A DNA stretch of 64,000 bases from UBA5704 sp036264355 (GTDB lineage Bacteria; Acidobacteriota; Thermoanaerobaculia; Multivoradales; UBA5704), in NCBI GenBank assembly GCA_036264355.1, contig DATARD010000050.1, positions 1 to 64,000 on the forward strand, written 5' to 3'. The position numbers and the translations under genes were made by a program. How positions within the stretch are numbered: position 1 is the stretch's first letter; the number at the start of each line of letters is the position of its first letter. The notes under the pieces are model-generated. The model saw nothing but the letters and a program-made list of their open reading frames with translations. It ran no database searches and was not told the origin of the DNA. Shown here one piece after another: positions 35,029-44,644 of the stretch.

Positions 35029-35621
35029 GCTTCCGCCTCCCCCAAGTCTCCGGCGAACGGCAGCAGCTCGACCGGCCGGTAGCGCGGGCCCTTGGGGCTG
35101 AGCTTGCTCTCGAAGAGGACGCCGTGATCGGCCAGCCACGGTTGCCCGACGGCGCCGGGGAACGCGGCGGCGAATTTCTCCGCGGCGTCGCGCGGCCAGA
35201 ACGGCTCGCAGCGGGCGAGGGTGACGTGCGGATGGAACGGCCGGTCCTCGGGCGTGAAGCCGATCGACTCGACCGCGGCGGCCGTGGCGTCCGCCTGGAG
35301 CGCCGCGAGCCCATCCTCTGTCATCTCCTCCGTCGTCTCCATGCCGACCCAGGCCACCCGCGCCGGGCGGCGGGGAGGAAAGGTGCCGCCGCCGGCCAGC
35401 CGCAGCTCCATGGGCAGATGCCGCGCGAACGCGTCGCGCAGAGCGGCGCCGAGAGCCGGGACCTTGGCCTCGTCGACCTGGCCGAAAAACAGCAAAGTCA
35501 GATGGAGGATCTCCGGATCGACCCAGCGCGCCCGCGGCAGGCGGTCGCGCAGACCGGCGATCCGCCGCGCTACCTCGCGCCGGACCGCCGGCGGGATCTC
35601 GATCGCCAGGAAGAGCCTCAT
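35025..35621 (-). CDS. thpR: RNA 2',3'-cyclic phosphodiesterase (2H family)
   Basis: A 198-residue 2H phosphoesterase (formerly called 2'-5' RNA ligase). The two catalytic HxT motifs are HLTL (H40) and HVTL (H132). The N-terminus MRLFLAIEIPPAVR is typical of ThpR. It opens 2',3'-cyclic phosphate ends of RNA. It is translationally coupled on both sides: ATGA overlaps with cinA upstream (35618-35621) and plsY downstream. The cinA-thpR pairing is common in bacteria. Confidence 0.94.
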   Translation of the reverse strand: MRLFLAIEIPPAVRREVARRIAGLRDRLPRARWVDPEILHLTLLFFGQVDEAKVPALGAALRDAFARHLPMELRLAGGGTFPPRRPARVAWVGMETTEEMTEDGLAALQADATAAAVESIGFTPEDRPFHPHVTLARCEPFWPRDAAEKFAAAFPGAVGQPWLADHGVLFESKLSPKGPRYRPVELLPFAGDLGEAEA

Positions 35622-36910
35622 GACGAGAACGGAATCCCCAGCAGCCGGCGGCGCAGCATCTCCAGCGCGAGCTGGCTCGAATGCTGGCGCACCCGCTCGC
35701 GGTCGCCGGGGAAGCGGATCTTGCGGTGATCGGTGTGGATCTCGCCTCCGGATTCACCGCCGGTCCGCGGGCCGGCGACGGCGATGTGCACCGTGCCCAC
35801 CGGCTTCGCCTCGCTGCCGCCGCCCGGGCCGGCGACGCCGGTGACGCCAATCCCGAAATCGCTTCCCAGGGCACGGCGCACCCCTTCGGCCATGGCGCGG
35901 GCGACCGGCTCGGAGACCGCGCCGTGCTCCGCGATCAATTCCGCCGGTACGCCGATCAGCTTGACCTTGAGCTCGTTGGTGTAGGTCACCGCGCCGCCCA
36001 GGAAGTAGTCGCTGCTCCCCGGCACGCGGGTGAGGCGCTCGGCGACCAGGCCGCCGGTGCACGACTCGGCGGTGGTGAGGGAGCGGCCGGCCGCGCGCAG
36101 CAGGCCGCCGACCACGGACTCCATGGTGTCCTCTTCGCGGAAGGCGTAGACGGCGTCGCCGGCCAGCGCGGCGAGGCGGGAGGTCATCGCGGCGAGCCGC
36201 GCGCGGCGCTCTTCGTCCGTCCCCTCCGCGGTCGCCCGCAGCCGGATGTCGCTCGGGCTCGCCAGGATGGTGATGTTTTCGCGGCCGAATTCGGCGTACG
36301 CCGGAGAGACGCGCTCCTCCACCGCCGACTCCGGCAGACCGGCGATCTTGAGCGTCGCCGTCTCGCGGCCCACGCCGCCCGAACGCGCGGCGAGCCAGGG
36401 GTCGAGAAAGACTTCGATCAGCCCCTCCAGCTCGACCGGCACACCGGGAAAGAGGAACAGCGTCGCGCCGTTCCCGGCCCCTTTCTCAAACGCTATGCGC
36501 TGGCCGGGCGCCGTGCCGCGGCGGTTGGCGAGCACTTCGGCGCCGTCGACGATGAGCGCCTGCCGGTTATTGATCGCCGGCATGCGCAGCCCATGCTCGC
36601 GGAAGCGGCGCTCGATCGTGGCCTGGACCACCGCGTCGGTGTGCAGCCCGCGGCCGAGCGCGGCGGCGGCGGCCTCGCGGGTGATGTCGTCGGCCGTCGG
36701 TCCGAGGCCGCCGGTGACCAGCACGAGGTCGTGCGCCGCGAGAGCGGCGGAAATCGCCGCGGCGACCTCCGCCTCGGAATCGCCGGCGACCGCCTTGGCG
36801 CGCAGCTCGACGCCATGGCGTTCGAGCGACCGGGTGATGCGTAGCGAGTTGGTGTCGAGCCGGTCGGTGCCCAGGAGCTCCGAGCCCACGGCGAGGATGG
36901 CTGCCCGCAT
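35618..36910 (-). CDS. cinA: CinA: nucleotide pyrophosphatase-like / NMN amidase protein
   Basis: A 430-residue two-domain protein. The N-terminal MoCF-like domain has ILAVGSELLGTDRLDTNS and VTGGLGPTADDITRE. The C-terminal CinA domain (PncC, nicotinamide mononucleotide deamidase) has TAESCTGGLVAERLT and GVTGVAGPGGG. It is thought to clean up ADP-ribose-type metabolites and recycle NMN. I start at 36910 (MRAAILAVG), which matches the family N-terminus. It heads the tightly overlapping run cinA-thpR-plsY-gpsA, 57 bp after kmo. Confidence 0.95.
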   Translation of the reverse strand: MRAAILAVGSELLGTDRLDTNSLRITRSLERHGVELRAKAVAGDSEAEVAAAISAALAAHDLVLVTGGLGPTADDITREAAAAALGRGLHTDAVVQATIERRFREHGLRMPAINNRQALIVDGAEVLANRRGTAPGQRIAFEKGAGNGATLFLFPGVPVELEGLIEVFLDPWLAARSGGVGRETATLKIAGLPESAVEERVSPAYAEFGRENITILASPSDIRLRATAEGTDEERRARLAAMTSRLAALAGDAVYAFREEDTMESVVGGLLRAAGRSLTTAESCTGGLVAERLTRVPGSSDYFLGGAVTYTNELKVKLIGVPAELIAEHGAVSEPVARAMAEGVRRALGSDFGIGVTGVAGPGGGSEAKPVGTVHIAVAGPRTGGESGGEIHTDHRKIRFPGDRERVRQHSSQLALEMLRRRLLGIPFSS

Positions 36911-36967
36911 GGGCGGATCATAGCGCAGCGCGGAGCGCGGCCGGCTCGCCTCCACCTGTCCGGACGA

Positions 36968-38308
36968 TCAACGATTCCGGCCGGAAAGGACCCGGAGCAG
37001 CGCAATCCCCACACCGGCCCCCAGGGCGATCCCGGCCCATTTCACGATCCGGTCCTGCCGCCGCTCGAGCTCCAGGGCGTCGGCGTAGGGAATCGACGTG
37101 TTGGTCACCCGCGCGTGGAGAGGCGCCCAGAGGTCGCCCACGACTCGGGAGAGCGCCGTGTCCAGCGTGTGGCGGGCGCGCTGCAGGGGCGACCGCACGC
37201 GGTCGCGCAAGACGAGGAAGTTCTGTTTGGACATCTCCGCCAGGGCGTCGGTGTGCCGTTTGCGGTTCCGCTCGTACTCCTGGAAAGCGGCGCCGCGGTT
37301 TCCGGGATGCGCTTCGAGACACCGGTCCAGGAGAGCGCAATCTTCGAAGGCGGCGTTCATCCCCTGCGCATAGAAGGGCACCACGGCATGGGCTGCGTCA
37401 CCGAGGAGGACGACGCGGTCGCGATAGGACCAGGGAGACGTCCGGATCGAGACGAGCGGGACGATGGGGTTTTTCAGGAACTGCTCGGCCAGATCGGGCA
37501 CCAGCGGGACCAGGTCCGGATAGGTCCGCGTGAAGAAGTCGCGGACCTGCTCCCCGTCCGCGAGCGACTCGAGGCTCACCGCGCCATGGAACGGCAGGAC
37601 CAGGGAGCAGGTGAACGAGCCGTCCCGGTTCGGGTGGGCGAACAGAAGGCTCCCGCCGCGCGGCCAGAGATGGAAAGCGTTCTTTTCGAGCGGAAACGTG
37701 CCGCCCGGACCGGACGGGATGCGCAGCTCCTTCCAGCCCCAGTCCAGGTACTCCTGCTGGTAGTCGGCGCGCAGCCCGCGCTGCATGGTCTGGCGGATCG
37801 TGGAGTGCAAGCCGTCCGCCCCGACCCAGGCGTCCGCCGTTGCCGCCGTCTCGCGGCCGGCGTCGTCGAGAAAGCGGGCGGTTCCGGTGTCGCGGTCGAA
37901 ACCCGAGCAGCGCGTCTCGAAATGCAGGCGCACGTTGCCGCAGGCCCCCAGCGCCTCGAGCAGCGCCCGGTTGATGTCGTTCCGTTGCAGGGCGTGGATC
38001 ACCTGGTCACCGTTCCGACCGTAGGGTTGGAAGGTGGTCCGTCCGTCGAGGTCATGGATGATGCGGCCGGCCATGGGGATGCCCATGGCCAGCACGGTCT
38101 CGGCCAGGCCGACCCGGCCCAGCGATTCGATGCCCCGGCGCGACAAGCCCAGGTTCATCGAGGGCCCCGGCACATCCAGGGTCCGAAGGTCCGGCCGCCG
38201 CTCGAAGACGTCCACCGCGAATCCGCGCCGCGCCAGGTAGATCCCCATCATCGCCCCGCCGAGCCCGGCGCCGACGACACTCACCCGCCGACCGGTCGCG
38301 GAGCTCAT
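36968..38308 (-). CDS. kmo: Kynurenine 3-monooxygenase
   Basis: A 446-residue FAD monooxygenase. The dinucleotide motif is GAGLGG near residue 13, the second FAD motif is VVLLGDAAHAVVPFYAQGMN, and the DG-type motif is DAWVGADGLHSTIR. FQPYGRN and HALQRNDINRALLEAL match Kmo proteins, and the C-terminal hydrophobic segment (AGIALGAGVGIALLRVL) matches their membrane anchor. It hydroxylates L-kynurenine to 3-hydroxykynurenine. GAGGAGG lies 7 nt before the ATG. It follows the ADOP permease gene by 40 bp on the same strand, so it could belong to the biosynthetic cluster, or simply to tryptophan catabolism; no other kynurenine-pathway gene is in view. Confidence 0.88.
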   Translation of the reverse strand: MSSATGRRVSVVGAGLGGAMMGIYLARRGFAVDVFERRPDLRTLDVPGPSMNLGLSRRGIESLGRVGLAETVLAMGIPMAGRIIHDLDGRTTFQPYGRNGDQVIHALQRNDINRALLEALGACGNVRLHFETRCSGFDRDTGTARFLDDAGRETAATADAWVGADGLHSTIRQTMQRGLRADYQQEYLDWGWKELRIPSGPGGTFPLEKNAFHLWPRGGSLLFAHPNRDGSFTCSLVLPFHGAVSLESLADGEQVRDFFTRTYPDLVPLVPDLAEQFLKNPIVPLVSIRTSPWSYRDRVVLLGDAAHAVVPFYAQGMNAAFEDCALLDRCLEAHPGNRGAAFQEYERNRKRHTDALAEMSKQNFLVLRDRVRSPLQRARHTLDTALSRVVGDLWAPLHARVTNTSIPYADALELERRQDRIVKWAGIALGAGVGIALLRVLSGRNR

Positions 38309-38348
38309 CGGAAAGCCTCCTCAGACATGTCTTCCTCCTGCCTCTTCT

Positions 38349-40817
38349 TCATTCACCGCGCAGCGTGATCGCCGGATCGACCTGGACGCCGCGCCGGGCG
38401 GCCGCCAGGCTGGCGACCAGGGCGACCGCGGCGAGCAGCAGGGAGATCGCGGCGAAGGTGCGCACGTCGGTGGCGCTGACGCCGTAGAGCAGACCGGCGA
38501 TCACCCGCGACCCGGCGGAGGCGGCGAGCAGCCCCACCGCGAGGCCGCAGGCGACGATCGTCATCGCCTGCCGCAGGATCAAGCGGAGAACGTCGGCACG
38601 GCGGGCGCCGAGGGCCATGCGGATCCCCATCTCCCGGGTGCGCTGGCTCACCGAGTAGGCCATCACGCCGTAGATTCCGGTCGCCGCCAGAACCAGGGCG
38701 AGAATGCCGAAAACCGACAGCAGGGCGGCCCCCATCCGGGGTCCCCACAGCGAGACGTCGATCGCCTCGGACATGGTCTCGACGTTGGCCAGGGGCAACG
38801 TCCGGTCCAACGACTGCACTTCGCGCCGGATCACCTGCACCAGCCGGGCCGGATCGCCGTCGGTGCGCACTTCCAGGGTCACCTCGGGCAGGTAGAGCTG
38901 CCCCATCGAGAGATAGAACAGGGGCTGCGGGGTCTCGCCCAGGGTGACGTAGCGGGAATCGGCGGCGACGCCGACCACCTCGACGTTCAGGTTCTCCTCC
39001 GGCATCCGGAAGCGCCGGCCGAGCGGGCTGTGGCCCGGCCAGAACGTGCGCGCCATGGTCTCGTTGACGATGGCCACGAGCGGCGTGTCGGGACGGTCGG
39101 AATCGAGGAAGTCGCGCCCCTCGCGGAGCGGGATTCCGAGCGTCCGGAAGTAGTCCTTGCCCACCGTGTTGGTGCGGACCGGCGGACGCTTCTCCGCATC
39201 CGGAGTGGCGTCGCCCTCGGCGAGGACGTTGCGGTACAGGGCGCCGCGGTGGAGCGGCCGGTCGCTCGCCACGGTGGCCGAGCGCACCCCGGGCAGGCTT
39301 TCCAGGTGCTCGATCACCCGGCGGTGGAAACCGCGCCCCAGCGCCTCGTTGAGCCCTTGCCCGGCGAGGTCGTAGTTGACGTTCACGATGTTCTTCGTGT
39401 TGAACCCGGGATCGATCCTCTGGGCGCTGCGCAGGCTGCCCAGGAAGAGGCCGGCGCCGGCCAGGGCGAGGAGCGACAGCGCGACCTGCGAGACGATCAG
39501 CAGATGGCGCAACGGCAGCCGGCTGCCGCGCGAGCGCTTCGGCGGCACGGCCACCTGGGACTTGAGCGCCGTCACCAGGTCGGCGTTGAACGCCTGCAGG
39601 GCCGGCGCCAGGCCGAACAGCAGGCCGGTGAGCAGCGACAGGACGAGGGTGAACACGAGCACCCGGGCGTTGAGGCCGAGATCGAGTGCCGTCTCGGTGA
39701 AGAAGGGAGGGCGGAAACGCCAGAGGAACGCGGGGCCCCACAAGGCCAGGAGCACTCCGACGGCGCCGCCGAGCAAGGAGAGCAGCAGGCTCTCGGTGAG
39801 GAGCTGGCGGACCAGGCGGCCGCGCGAAGCGCCCAGCGAGAGGCGGATGGCGACCTCCTTGCGCCGCCCGATGCCGCGCGACAGCAGCAGGCTCGCGACG
39901 TTCGCGCAGGCGATCAGGAGGAGGAGGCCGACGATGGCCATCAGCAGGCTGCCGGCGCGCAGGAAGACCTGGCGCTGCTGCGGCTCGATGGAGGCCTGGG
40001 CGAGCGGCAGCAAGCGGATGCCCTGCCCCTTGTTGTCCGCCGGGTAGTCCTGCTCCAGCCGGGCGGCGAGAGTGGAAAGAGACGCCTGGGCCTTCTCCAC
40101 GGTCACCCCCGGCCGCAGGCGGCCGAGCATCTCGTACATCCGCCAGCTCCGGTTCTCGACATAGCCGCGCAGGGGCGACATCTCCTCGAACATGGAGTTG
40201 GGAATCCACAGATCGGGGCCGTTCAGCGTGTTGGTCCCCTTGAAGCCGCGCGGCCCGACGCCCACCACCGTGAGCTTCCGGCCGTTGAGGATCAGGTCCT
40301 TGCCCAGGATGGCGGGATCGGAGCCGAAACGCCGCTGCCAGAAGGCATCGGCCAGGACGACCACCGGACCCGCGCCGCGGGTGGCGAAATCCCCGGCGTT
40401 GAACAGGCGTCCCAGGGCCGGCTTGACGCCCAGCATGGCGAAATAGTTGTCGGTGACGATCTGGCTGAAGATGCGCTCCGGCTGATCGCCCTGGAGCAGG
40501 TTGGGGCGCAGCCATTGAAAGGCCGCGAGCCCGGAGAGAGCGTCGTTCTGCTGCCGCAGGTCGCGGTAGTTCGGGTAGGACACCGGCAGGTATCCGAAGG
40601 CCGGATTGTCGCGCTCATTGGTGTAGACCACCACCACCCGGTCGGGATCGGCGACCGGGACGGAACTCAGGAAGGCGCCGTTGACCAGGGTGAAGATGGT
40701 GGTGTTGGCGCCGATCCCGAGCCCCAGGGAGAGCATGGCCGCCAGGGTGAAACCCGGCCGCTTGAGCAGCGCCCGGAGCGCGTAACGGAAGTCTCTGACA
40801 AAGCTTTCCACGTCCAT
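38349..40817 (-). CDS. ADOP-type duplicated FtsX/MacB permease
   Basis: About 822 residues with two MacB_PCD/FtsX halves. Each half has an N-terminal transmembrane helix, a large periplasmic domain and three more helices. Examples are LAAMLSLGLGIGANTTIFTLVN, then IACANVASLLLSRGIGRRKEVAIRL in the first half and YSVSQRTREMGIRMALGARRADVLRLI in the second. This is the acidobacterial duplicated orphan permease architecture, which lacks an attached ATPase. The start is ATG 40817; a TTG at 40826 is possible, and neither has a good RBS. It follows the sulfatase-like gene by about 23 bp. A role in exporting or sensing the peptide product is possible but unproven. Confidence 0.9.
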   Translation of the reverse strand: MDVESFVRDFRYALRALLKRPGFTLAAMLSLGLGIGANTTIFTLVNGAFLSSVPVADPDRVVVVYTNERDNPAFGYLPVSYPNYRDLRQQNDALSGLAAFQWLRPNLLQGDQPERIFSQIVTDNYFAMLGVKPALGRLFNAGDFATRGAGPVVVLADAFWQRRFGSDPAILGKDLILNGRKLTVVGVGPRGFKGTNTLNGPDLWIPNSMFEEMSPLRGYVENRSWRMYEMLGRLRPGVTVEKAQASLSTLAARLEQDYPADNKGQGIRLLPLAQASIEPQQRQVFLRAGSLLMAIVGLLLLIACANVASLLLSRGIGRRKEVAIRLSLGASRGRLVRQLLTESLLLSLLGGAVGVLLALWGPAFLWRFRPPFFTETALDLGLNARVLVFTLVLSLLTGLLFGLAPALQAFNADLVTALKSQVAVPPKRSRGSRLPLRHLLIVSQVALSLLALAGAGLFLGSLRSAQRIDPGFNTKNIVNVNYDLAGQGLNEALGRGFHRRVIEHLESLPGVRSATVASDRPLHRGALYRNVLAEGDATPDAEKRPPVRTNTVGKDYFRTLGIPLREGRDFLDSDRPDTPLVAIVNETMARTFWPGHSPLGRRFRMPEENLNVEVVGVAADSRYVTLGETPQPLFYLSMGQLYLPEVTLEVRTDGDPARLVQVIRREVQSLDRTLPLANVETMSEAIDVSLWGPRMGAALLSVFGILALVLAATGIYGVMAYSVSQRTREMGIRMALGARRADVLRLILRQAMTIVACGLAVGLLAASAGSRVIAGLLYGVSATDVRTFAAISLLLAAVALVASLAAARRGVQVDPAITLRGE

Positions 40818-40840
40818 ACCTCGCAATGCTTGCTGGATGC

Positions 40841-43255
40841 TTACTGGATGTAGCCCAGGCTGCGCAGACGCTCCAGCTCTTCGCTGCGCAGCCCCTTGAC
40901 CGCGTCGGAGTCGGCGGGCAGGCGCTGCGATTCCGCCTTGCGGCGCCAGTCTGCCAGCGGAACGGCAAGGCGCTGCACGACGTCGGGATGCGCCTTCGCC
41001 ACGTCGACCTGGTCGCGGGGATCTTTCGGGTGCTCGTACAGCTCGTACTCCGGCCTGTCCGCCGGGCGCTTGACGTTGTGGATCAGCTTCCAGCCGTCCA
41101 TGACGATCGAGACCGACTCGGTGTCGCGGGGAGCCGGCCCGAAAATGTCGCGGGTCGCCGCCTTGACGGAGAACGCCGGCAGCGAGCGCCGGCCTCCTCC
41201 CGTGCCGCCGGTGAGCAGGGCCTTGAGCGAGCGTCCCTGCGCCCGCGCGGGCACCGGGAGGCCGCTCAGGTCGAGGAGGGTCGGCAGGATGTCGATCTCC
41301 TGCACCGGCTCGCCGACCCGGGTGCCCGGCCGGATGCCGGGCCCGCGGACCACCAGGGGTACGTCCGTGAGCTCGCCGTAGACCGTCTGTCCGTGCGTCA
41401 TGTGCCCGTGGTCGAAAAACTCTTCCCCATGGTCGGCGGTGAAGACGATCACGACGTCGCGGTCGAGGCCCAGCCGCCGCAGCTCATCCAGCAGGCGCGC
41501 CAGCTCGGCGTCCATCGCGCGGATCGAGCCGTCGTACCAATCGATCTCCTGCTGGATGTAACGGTCCGGATCGACGCCCGCCTTCTCCAGGTCGCTCCGC
41601 CCAGGCATGCCGAACGCCTGGAGCAGAGGATCGGCGATCAGCGGGCGGACGGCGGCCAGCTCCCTGGCGTGCTCCGCTTTCTTCGCCGGGTCGGCCCAGA
41701 GATGGTCGTAGGGCGCGTACGGCTCGTAAGGATCGTGGGGATCGAGGACATGGAGGAAGGCGAAGAAGGGAGTGTCGCGGTGCCTCTCCAGCCAGGGGAT
41801 CAGCCGGCCGACGTACTCACGCGCCGTCTTGCTCGAACGGCGGTCGGGCAGCGAGCTCGCCTCGTGCAGCTCCTCGAAGCCCTGGTGGAGGTTGGTGAAG
41901 CGGCCGGAAAAAATCACCGACGACATCCCCAGGGTGGCGTAGCCCGCGTCGCGGTAGGCCTCGGCCAGGGTCACCGCGGAGCTCGGCAGGCGGTCCTCGA
42001 AATCCTTGACGCCGTGCGACAGCGGATACATGCCGGTGAGCAGGGAGGGGACGGAGACCTTGGTCCAGGTCGCCTGGACCTGGCAGTCGGCGAAGAGCGC
42101 GCCGTCCTTGGCCAGGCCGCGCACGGCGGGCGCCGTGTCGCGCCGGTAGCCGTAGGCGTCGAGGTGGTCGCGGCGCAGGGTGTCGGCGACGATCAGGATC
42201 ACCCCACGCGGCTTGGGGAGGCGCGTCCGCACCACGGGAGAGCCCCAGTAGCCCAAGGCGCCGGGGCGGCCGGCGGAGAGCGACAGCGACAGGCTCACCC
42301 GCCGCCCGGCGTAGGCGGCGAGGTCCACCGGCACGGCTTCCCACTGCCGCGGCGCCTTGACCGTGTGGTCGAGGACGACCGCCTCGGTCCCTTTGCCGTC
42401 CTCCCGCACCCCCACCCGGAAGGTGACCGGGAGCTCCTCCGGAGTCCCCACCGACAGGTCGAGCCACGCCTTTTCCGGCACCTCGACGCTCAGGCGGATC
42501 GGATCGGGCGCGTGCGCCACCAGCGTCTCGTGGTAGATCTCCGACAGGCCCTGCCAGCTCACTCCGGCCGGGATGGCCGCCAGGTAGTCCTTCTGGAAGA
42601 TCAGGCGGACCGATTCGATCTCGAACGTCGCCCCCGGAGCGTCGGTCGGGCGCAGCAGGATGTGGCGGACCGCGGCGGCGTCGGTGGGGAACGGGCTGCC
42701 TGCGGCGGAGAGGACGTAGGTGTGCACCTCGCCGCCGGCGACCAGCGGCGACGCGATGCGCCACGGGAAGCTGTGGCCCAGGGCTGCCGCCTCGCCCAGG
42801 TCGACCTGCTCCGACCGCACGAAGCTCACGGCCAGATTGGTGCCCGCCGAGGCGCGCAGGCGGACCTCGACGGAGTGCAGCACGTCGTGGGCGTCGAGAC
42901 CGGCCGTGCGCTCGACGTGAAGCACCGGAAAGTCGTTGGTCGTGCGCCCGGTCAGCCGGCCGCCGTGCACCGCCAGGCCGGTCACCCCCGGCCCGGCTTC
43001 CCAGCCGAGCGTGGACGGCGGGCCGCCGCCCGCCGGGGCAGCGCTGAAACGCCACTCGGACAGCGGCGCCGCAGGCGGCGCGGCGGCGGGAGCAGCCGCC
43101 GCCGGCCGCTCCCTGGCGAACAGGTCGACCAGGCGGACAGCGGACGGCGGGGCCACCGGCGGCTGCTGGCAGCCGGTGGAGGCGAGGCTGAGGAGCGCGG
43201 CCCCCAGGAAGACCCGGAGGGTGGAGCGGCGGAGAGAGATCACGGCGGTCGTCAT
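40841..43255 (-). CDS. Sulfatase-family lipoprotein with large N-terminal domain
   Basis: An 804-residue lipoprotein (lipobox ASTGC near residue 29). About 330 residues of beta-rich sequence precede an alkaline-phosphatase-superfamily sulfatase domain that starts at GVILIVADTLRRDHLDAYGY, the first metal site. The nucleophile region reads TKVSVPSLLTGMYPLSHG: serine where sulfatases have Cys or Ser, and leucine where the CxPSR signature has Arg, so this is a non-canonical active site. TADHGEEFFDHGHMTHG gives the second metal site. It may be a phosphodiesterase, phosphotransferase or sulfatase. It lies 17 bp after the MFS gene and continues the NRPS-PKS transcription unit. Confidence 0.87.
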   Translation of the reverse strand: MTTAVISLRRSTLRVFLGAALLSLASTGCQQPPVAPPSAVRLVDLFARERPAAAAPAAAPPAAPLSEWRFSAAPAGGGPPSTLGWEAGPGVTGLAVHGGRLTGRTTNDFPVLHVERTAGLDAHDVLHSVEVRLRASAGTNLAVSFVRSEQVDLGEAAALGHSFPWRIASPLVAGGEVHTYVLSAAGSPFPTDAAAVRHILLRPTDAPGATFEIESVRLIFQKDYLAAIPAGVSWQGLSEIYHETLVAHAPDPIRLSVEVPEKAWLDLSVGTPEELPVTFRVGVREDGKGTEAVVLDHTVKAPRQWEAVPVDLAAYAGRRVSLSLSLSAGRPGALGYWGSPVVRTRLPKPRGVILIVADTLRRDHLDAYGYRRDTAPAVRGLAKDGALFADCQVQATWTKVSVPSLLTGMYPLSHGVKDFEDRLPSSAVTLAEAYRDAGYATLGMSSVIFSGRFTNLHQGFEELHEASSLPDRRSSKTAREYVGRLIPWLERHRDTPFFAFLHVLDPHDPYEPYAPYDHLWADPAKKAEHARELAAVRPLIADPLLQAFGMPGRSDLEKAGVDPDRYIQQEIDWYDGSIRAMDAELARLLDELRRLGLDRDVVIVFTADHGEEFFDHGHMTHGQTVYGELTDVPLVVRGPGIRPGTRVGEPVQEIDILPTLLDLSGLPVPARAQGRSLKALLTGGTGGGRRSLPAFSVKAATRDIFGPAPRDTESVSIVMDGWKLIHNVKRPADRPEYELYEHPKDPRDQVDVAKAHPDVVQRLAVPLADWRRKAESQRLPADSDAVKGLRSEELERLRSLGYIQ

Positions 43256-43272
43256 CGCACAGGGTCCGTGGA

Positions 43273-44631
43273 TCAGGCTCCCACGGCCGCCGTTTCGGCC
43301 GCCGGGACGGCCGCCGGCGCGGCGGTGTGGACCGCGTCGGGGATCTCGTCCTCGAGCGAGCGCAGGCGCGGATACAGGAAGCCGCTCAGCGCCGCGGCGA
43401 TGAGCAGCAGCCCCATCACTCCGAACTGCAGGGCGATCCCGCGGCCGGGGCCGACTCCGAGGACCTGGCCAAGGCTGCCGGCGAGCGCGCCTCCCGGCCG
43501 CATCAACGGCTCGAAGAAGCGGTCCGCGAGCGGACCGGCCAGCAGGTAGGCGATCGGCGCGGTGAACGTCGAGACGAGCTGTGCGGTGGCAAAGACCCGC
43601 CCCTGCACCTGCGGCTCGACCTTGGCCTGCCAGATCGCATCGTCGCAGCCGTTGATGATCGGCACCACGAAGAAGAGCAGGAAGGCCCCGGCGCCGATCA
43701 ACGCCACCGAAGGACGCAGGCCGATGACCAGGAAGCTGAGCCCGAGCACCGGGCTGAACAGCAGGATCCCCCAGATGCGCTTCGGCGGACCGCCCCAGAT
43801 GCTCATGGCGATCGAGCCGGCCAGCATGCCGGCGCTCGCCAGCGAGAGCACGACGCCGAGCTGCGGCGGCTTGGCGAACGACAGCACGAGCGGCGTGGTC
43901 AGCACCTGGCTGCACGCGAAGAGCAGGTTGAGGCCGGCGAAGAAAAGGAGCAGGCTGACCAGCCCGGGGCGCTCCTTGATGTAGGTCCAGCCGTACATCG
44001 CCTCGCGCAGCAAGCCCTTCTTCACCCGCGCGACAGGGCCCGGCGCCACCTTCGGGATCTTCAGGATGAGCAGCGTGATCGAGGCGAACACGAAGGTGCC
44101 CAGATCGAGGGCGATGAGCCCTTGCAGCTTGAGGATCGGCATCAGCAGCCCGGCGAGCAGCGGCGCGATGATGCGCGACGACGCCGGCCCGAGCTGCATC
44201 ATGCCGCTCGCCCTGCCGAAGTGTTTCTTGGGCAGCAGCAGCGGCACCGTCGCGGAGAAGACCGGGGTCTGCAACGAGATGCAGGAGGCGCCGATCGCCA
44301 CGATGATGTAGATGTGCCAGAGCTGCAGCATATTCTCGGTCAGCAGGATGACCAGGGCGAGGGTCGAGATCGAGGCGCCGAAATTCGCCAGGATCAATGC
44401 CCAGCGGCGGTCCCAGCGATCCACCAGGGTGCCCATCAGAGGCGCCAGGACGAGGCCCGGCAGGGCGCCGAAGACATAGATCAAGGTGAAGTCCGAGACC
44501 GAGCCGGTGCGCTGGTAGACCCAGACGCCGAGGCCGAAGCCGGTCAGCCCCGAGCCGAGCATCGAGACCACCTGGCCCAGCCAGAAGATGAAGAAGTTTT
44601 TCCAGTCGCCCTCCACCGCACGTTCCGCCAT
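43273..44631 (-). CDS. MFS exporter (EntS-like MFS_3 family)
   Basis: A 452-residue, about 12-helix major facilitator. The loop 2-3 motif LMGTLVDRWDRRWALILANF is the usual MFS signature. The sequence resembles enterobactin-exporter-type MFS_3 proteins that are common beside NRPS genes. ATG at 44631 is preferred because GGAG lies 8 nt upstream; the ATG at 44637 sits too close to the RBS. It follows the second megasynthase gene by about 13 bp and is the obvious candidate for product export. Confidence 0.92.
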   Translation of the reverse strand: MAERAVEGDWKNFFIFWLGQVVSMLGSGLTGFGLGVWVYQRTGSVSDFTLIYVFGALPGLVLAPLMGTLVDRWDRRWALILANFGASISTLALVILLTENMLQLWHIYIIVAIGASCISLQTPVFSATVPLLLPKKHFGRASGMMQLGPASSRIIAPLLAGLLMPILKLQGLIALDLGTFVFASITLLILKIPKVAPGPVARVKKGLLREAMYGWTYIKERPGLVSLLLFFAGLNLLFACSQVLTTPLVLSFAKPPQLGVVLSLASAGMLAGSIAMSIWGGPPKRIWGILLFSPVLGLSFLVIGLRPSVALIGAGAFLLFFVVPIINGCDDAIWQAKVEPQVQGRVFATAQLVSTFTAPIAYLLAGPLADRFFEPLMRPGGALAGSLGQVLGVGPGRGIALQFGVMGLLLIAAALSGFLYPRLRSLEDEIPDAVHTAAPAAVPAAETAAVGA

Positions 44632-44644
44632 GTCCATCTCTCCT

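Noticed and set aside
40826..43549. 907-codon plus-strand frame opposite the sulfatase-like gene
   Set aside because: Antisense shadow; Arg/Gly/Asp-rich without domains, while the opposite strand has a lipobox and clear sulfatase motifs.
43256..43915. Upstream extension of the sulfatase-like frame
   Set aside because: It runs through the 3' end of the MFS gene; the ATG at 43255 gives a proper lipoprotein signal directly after it.
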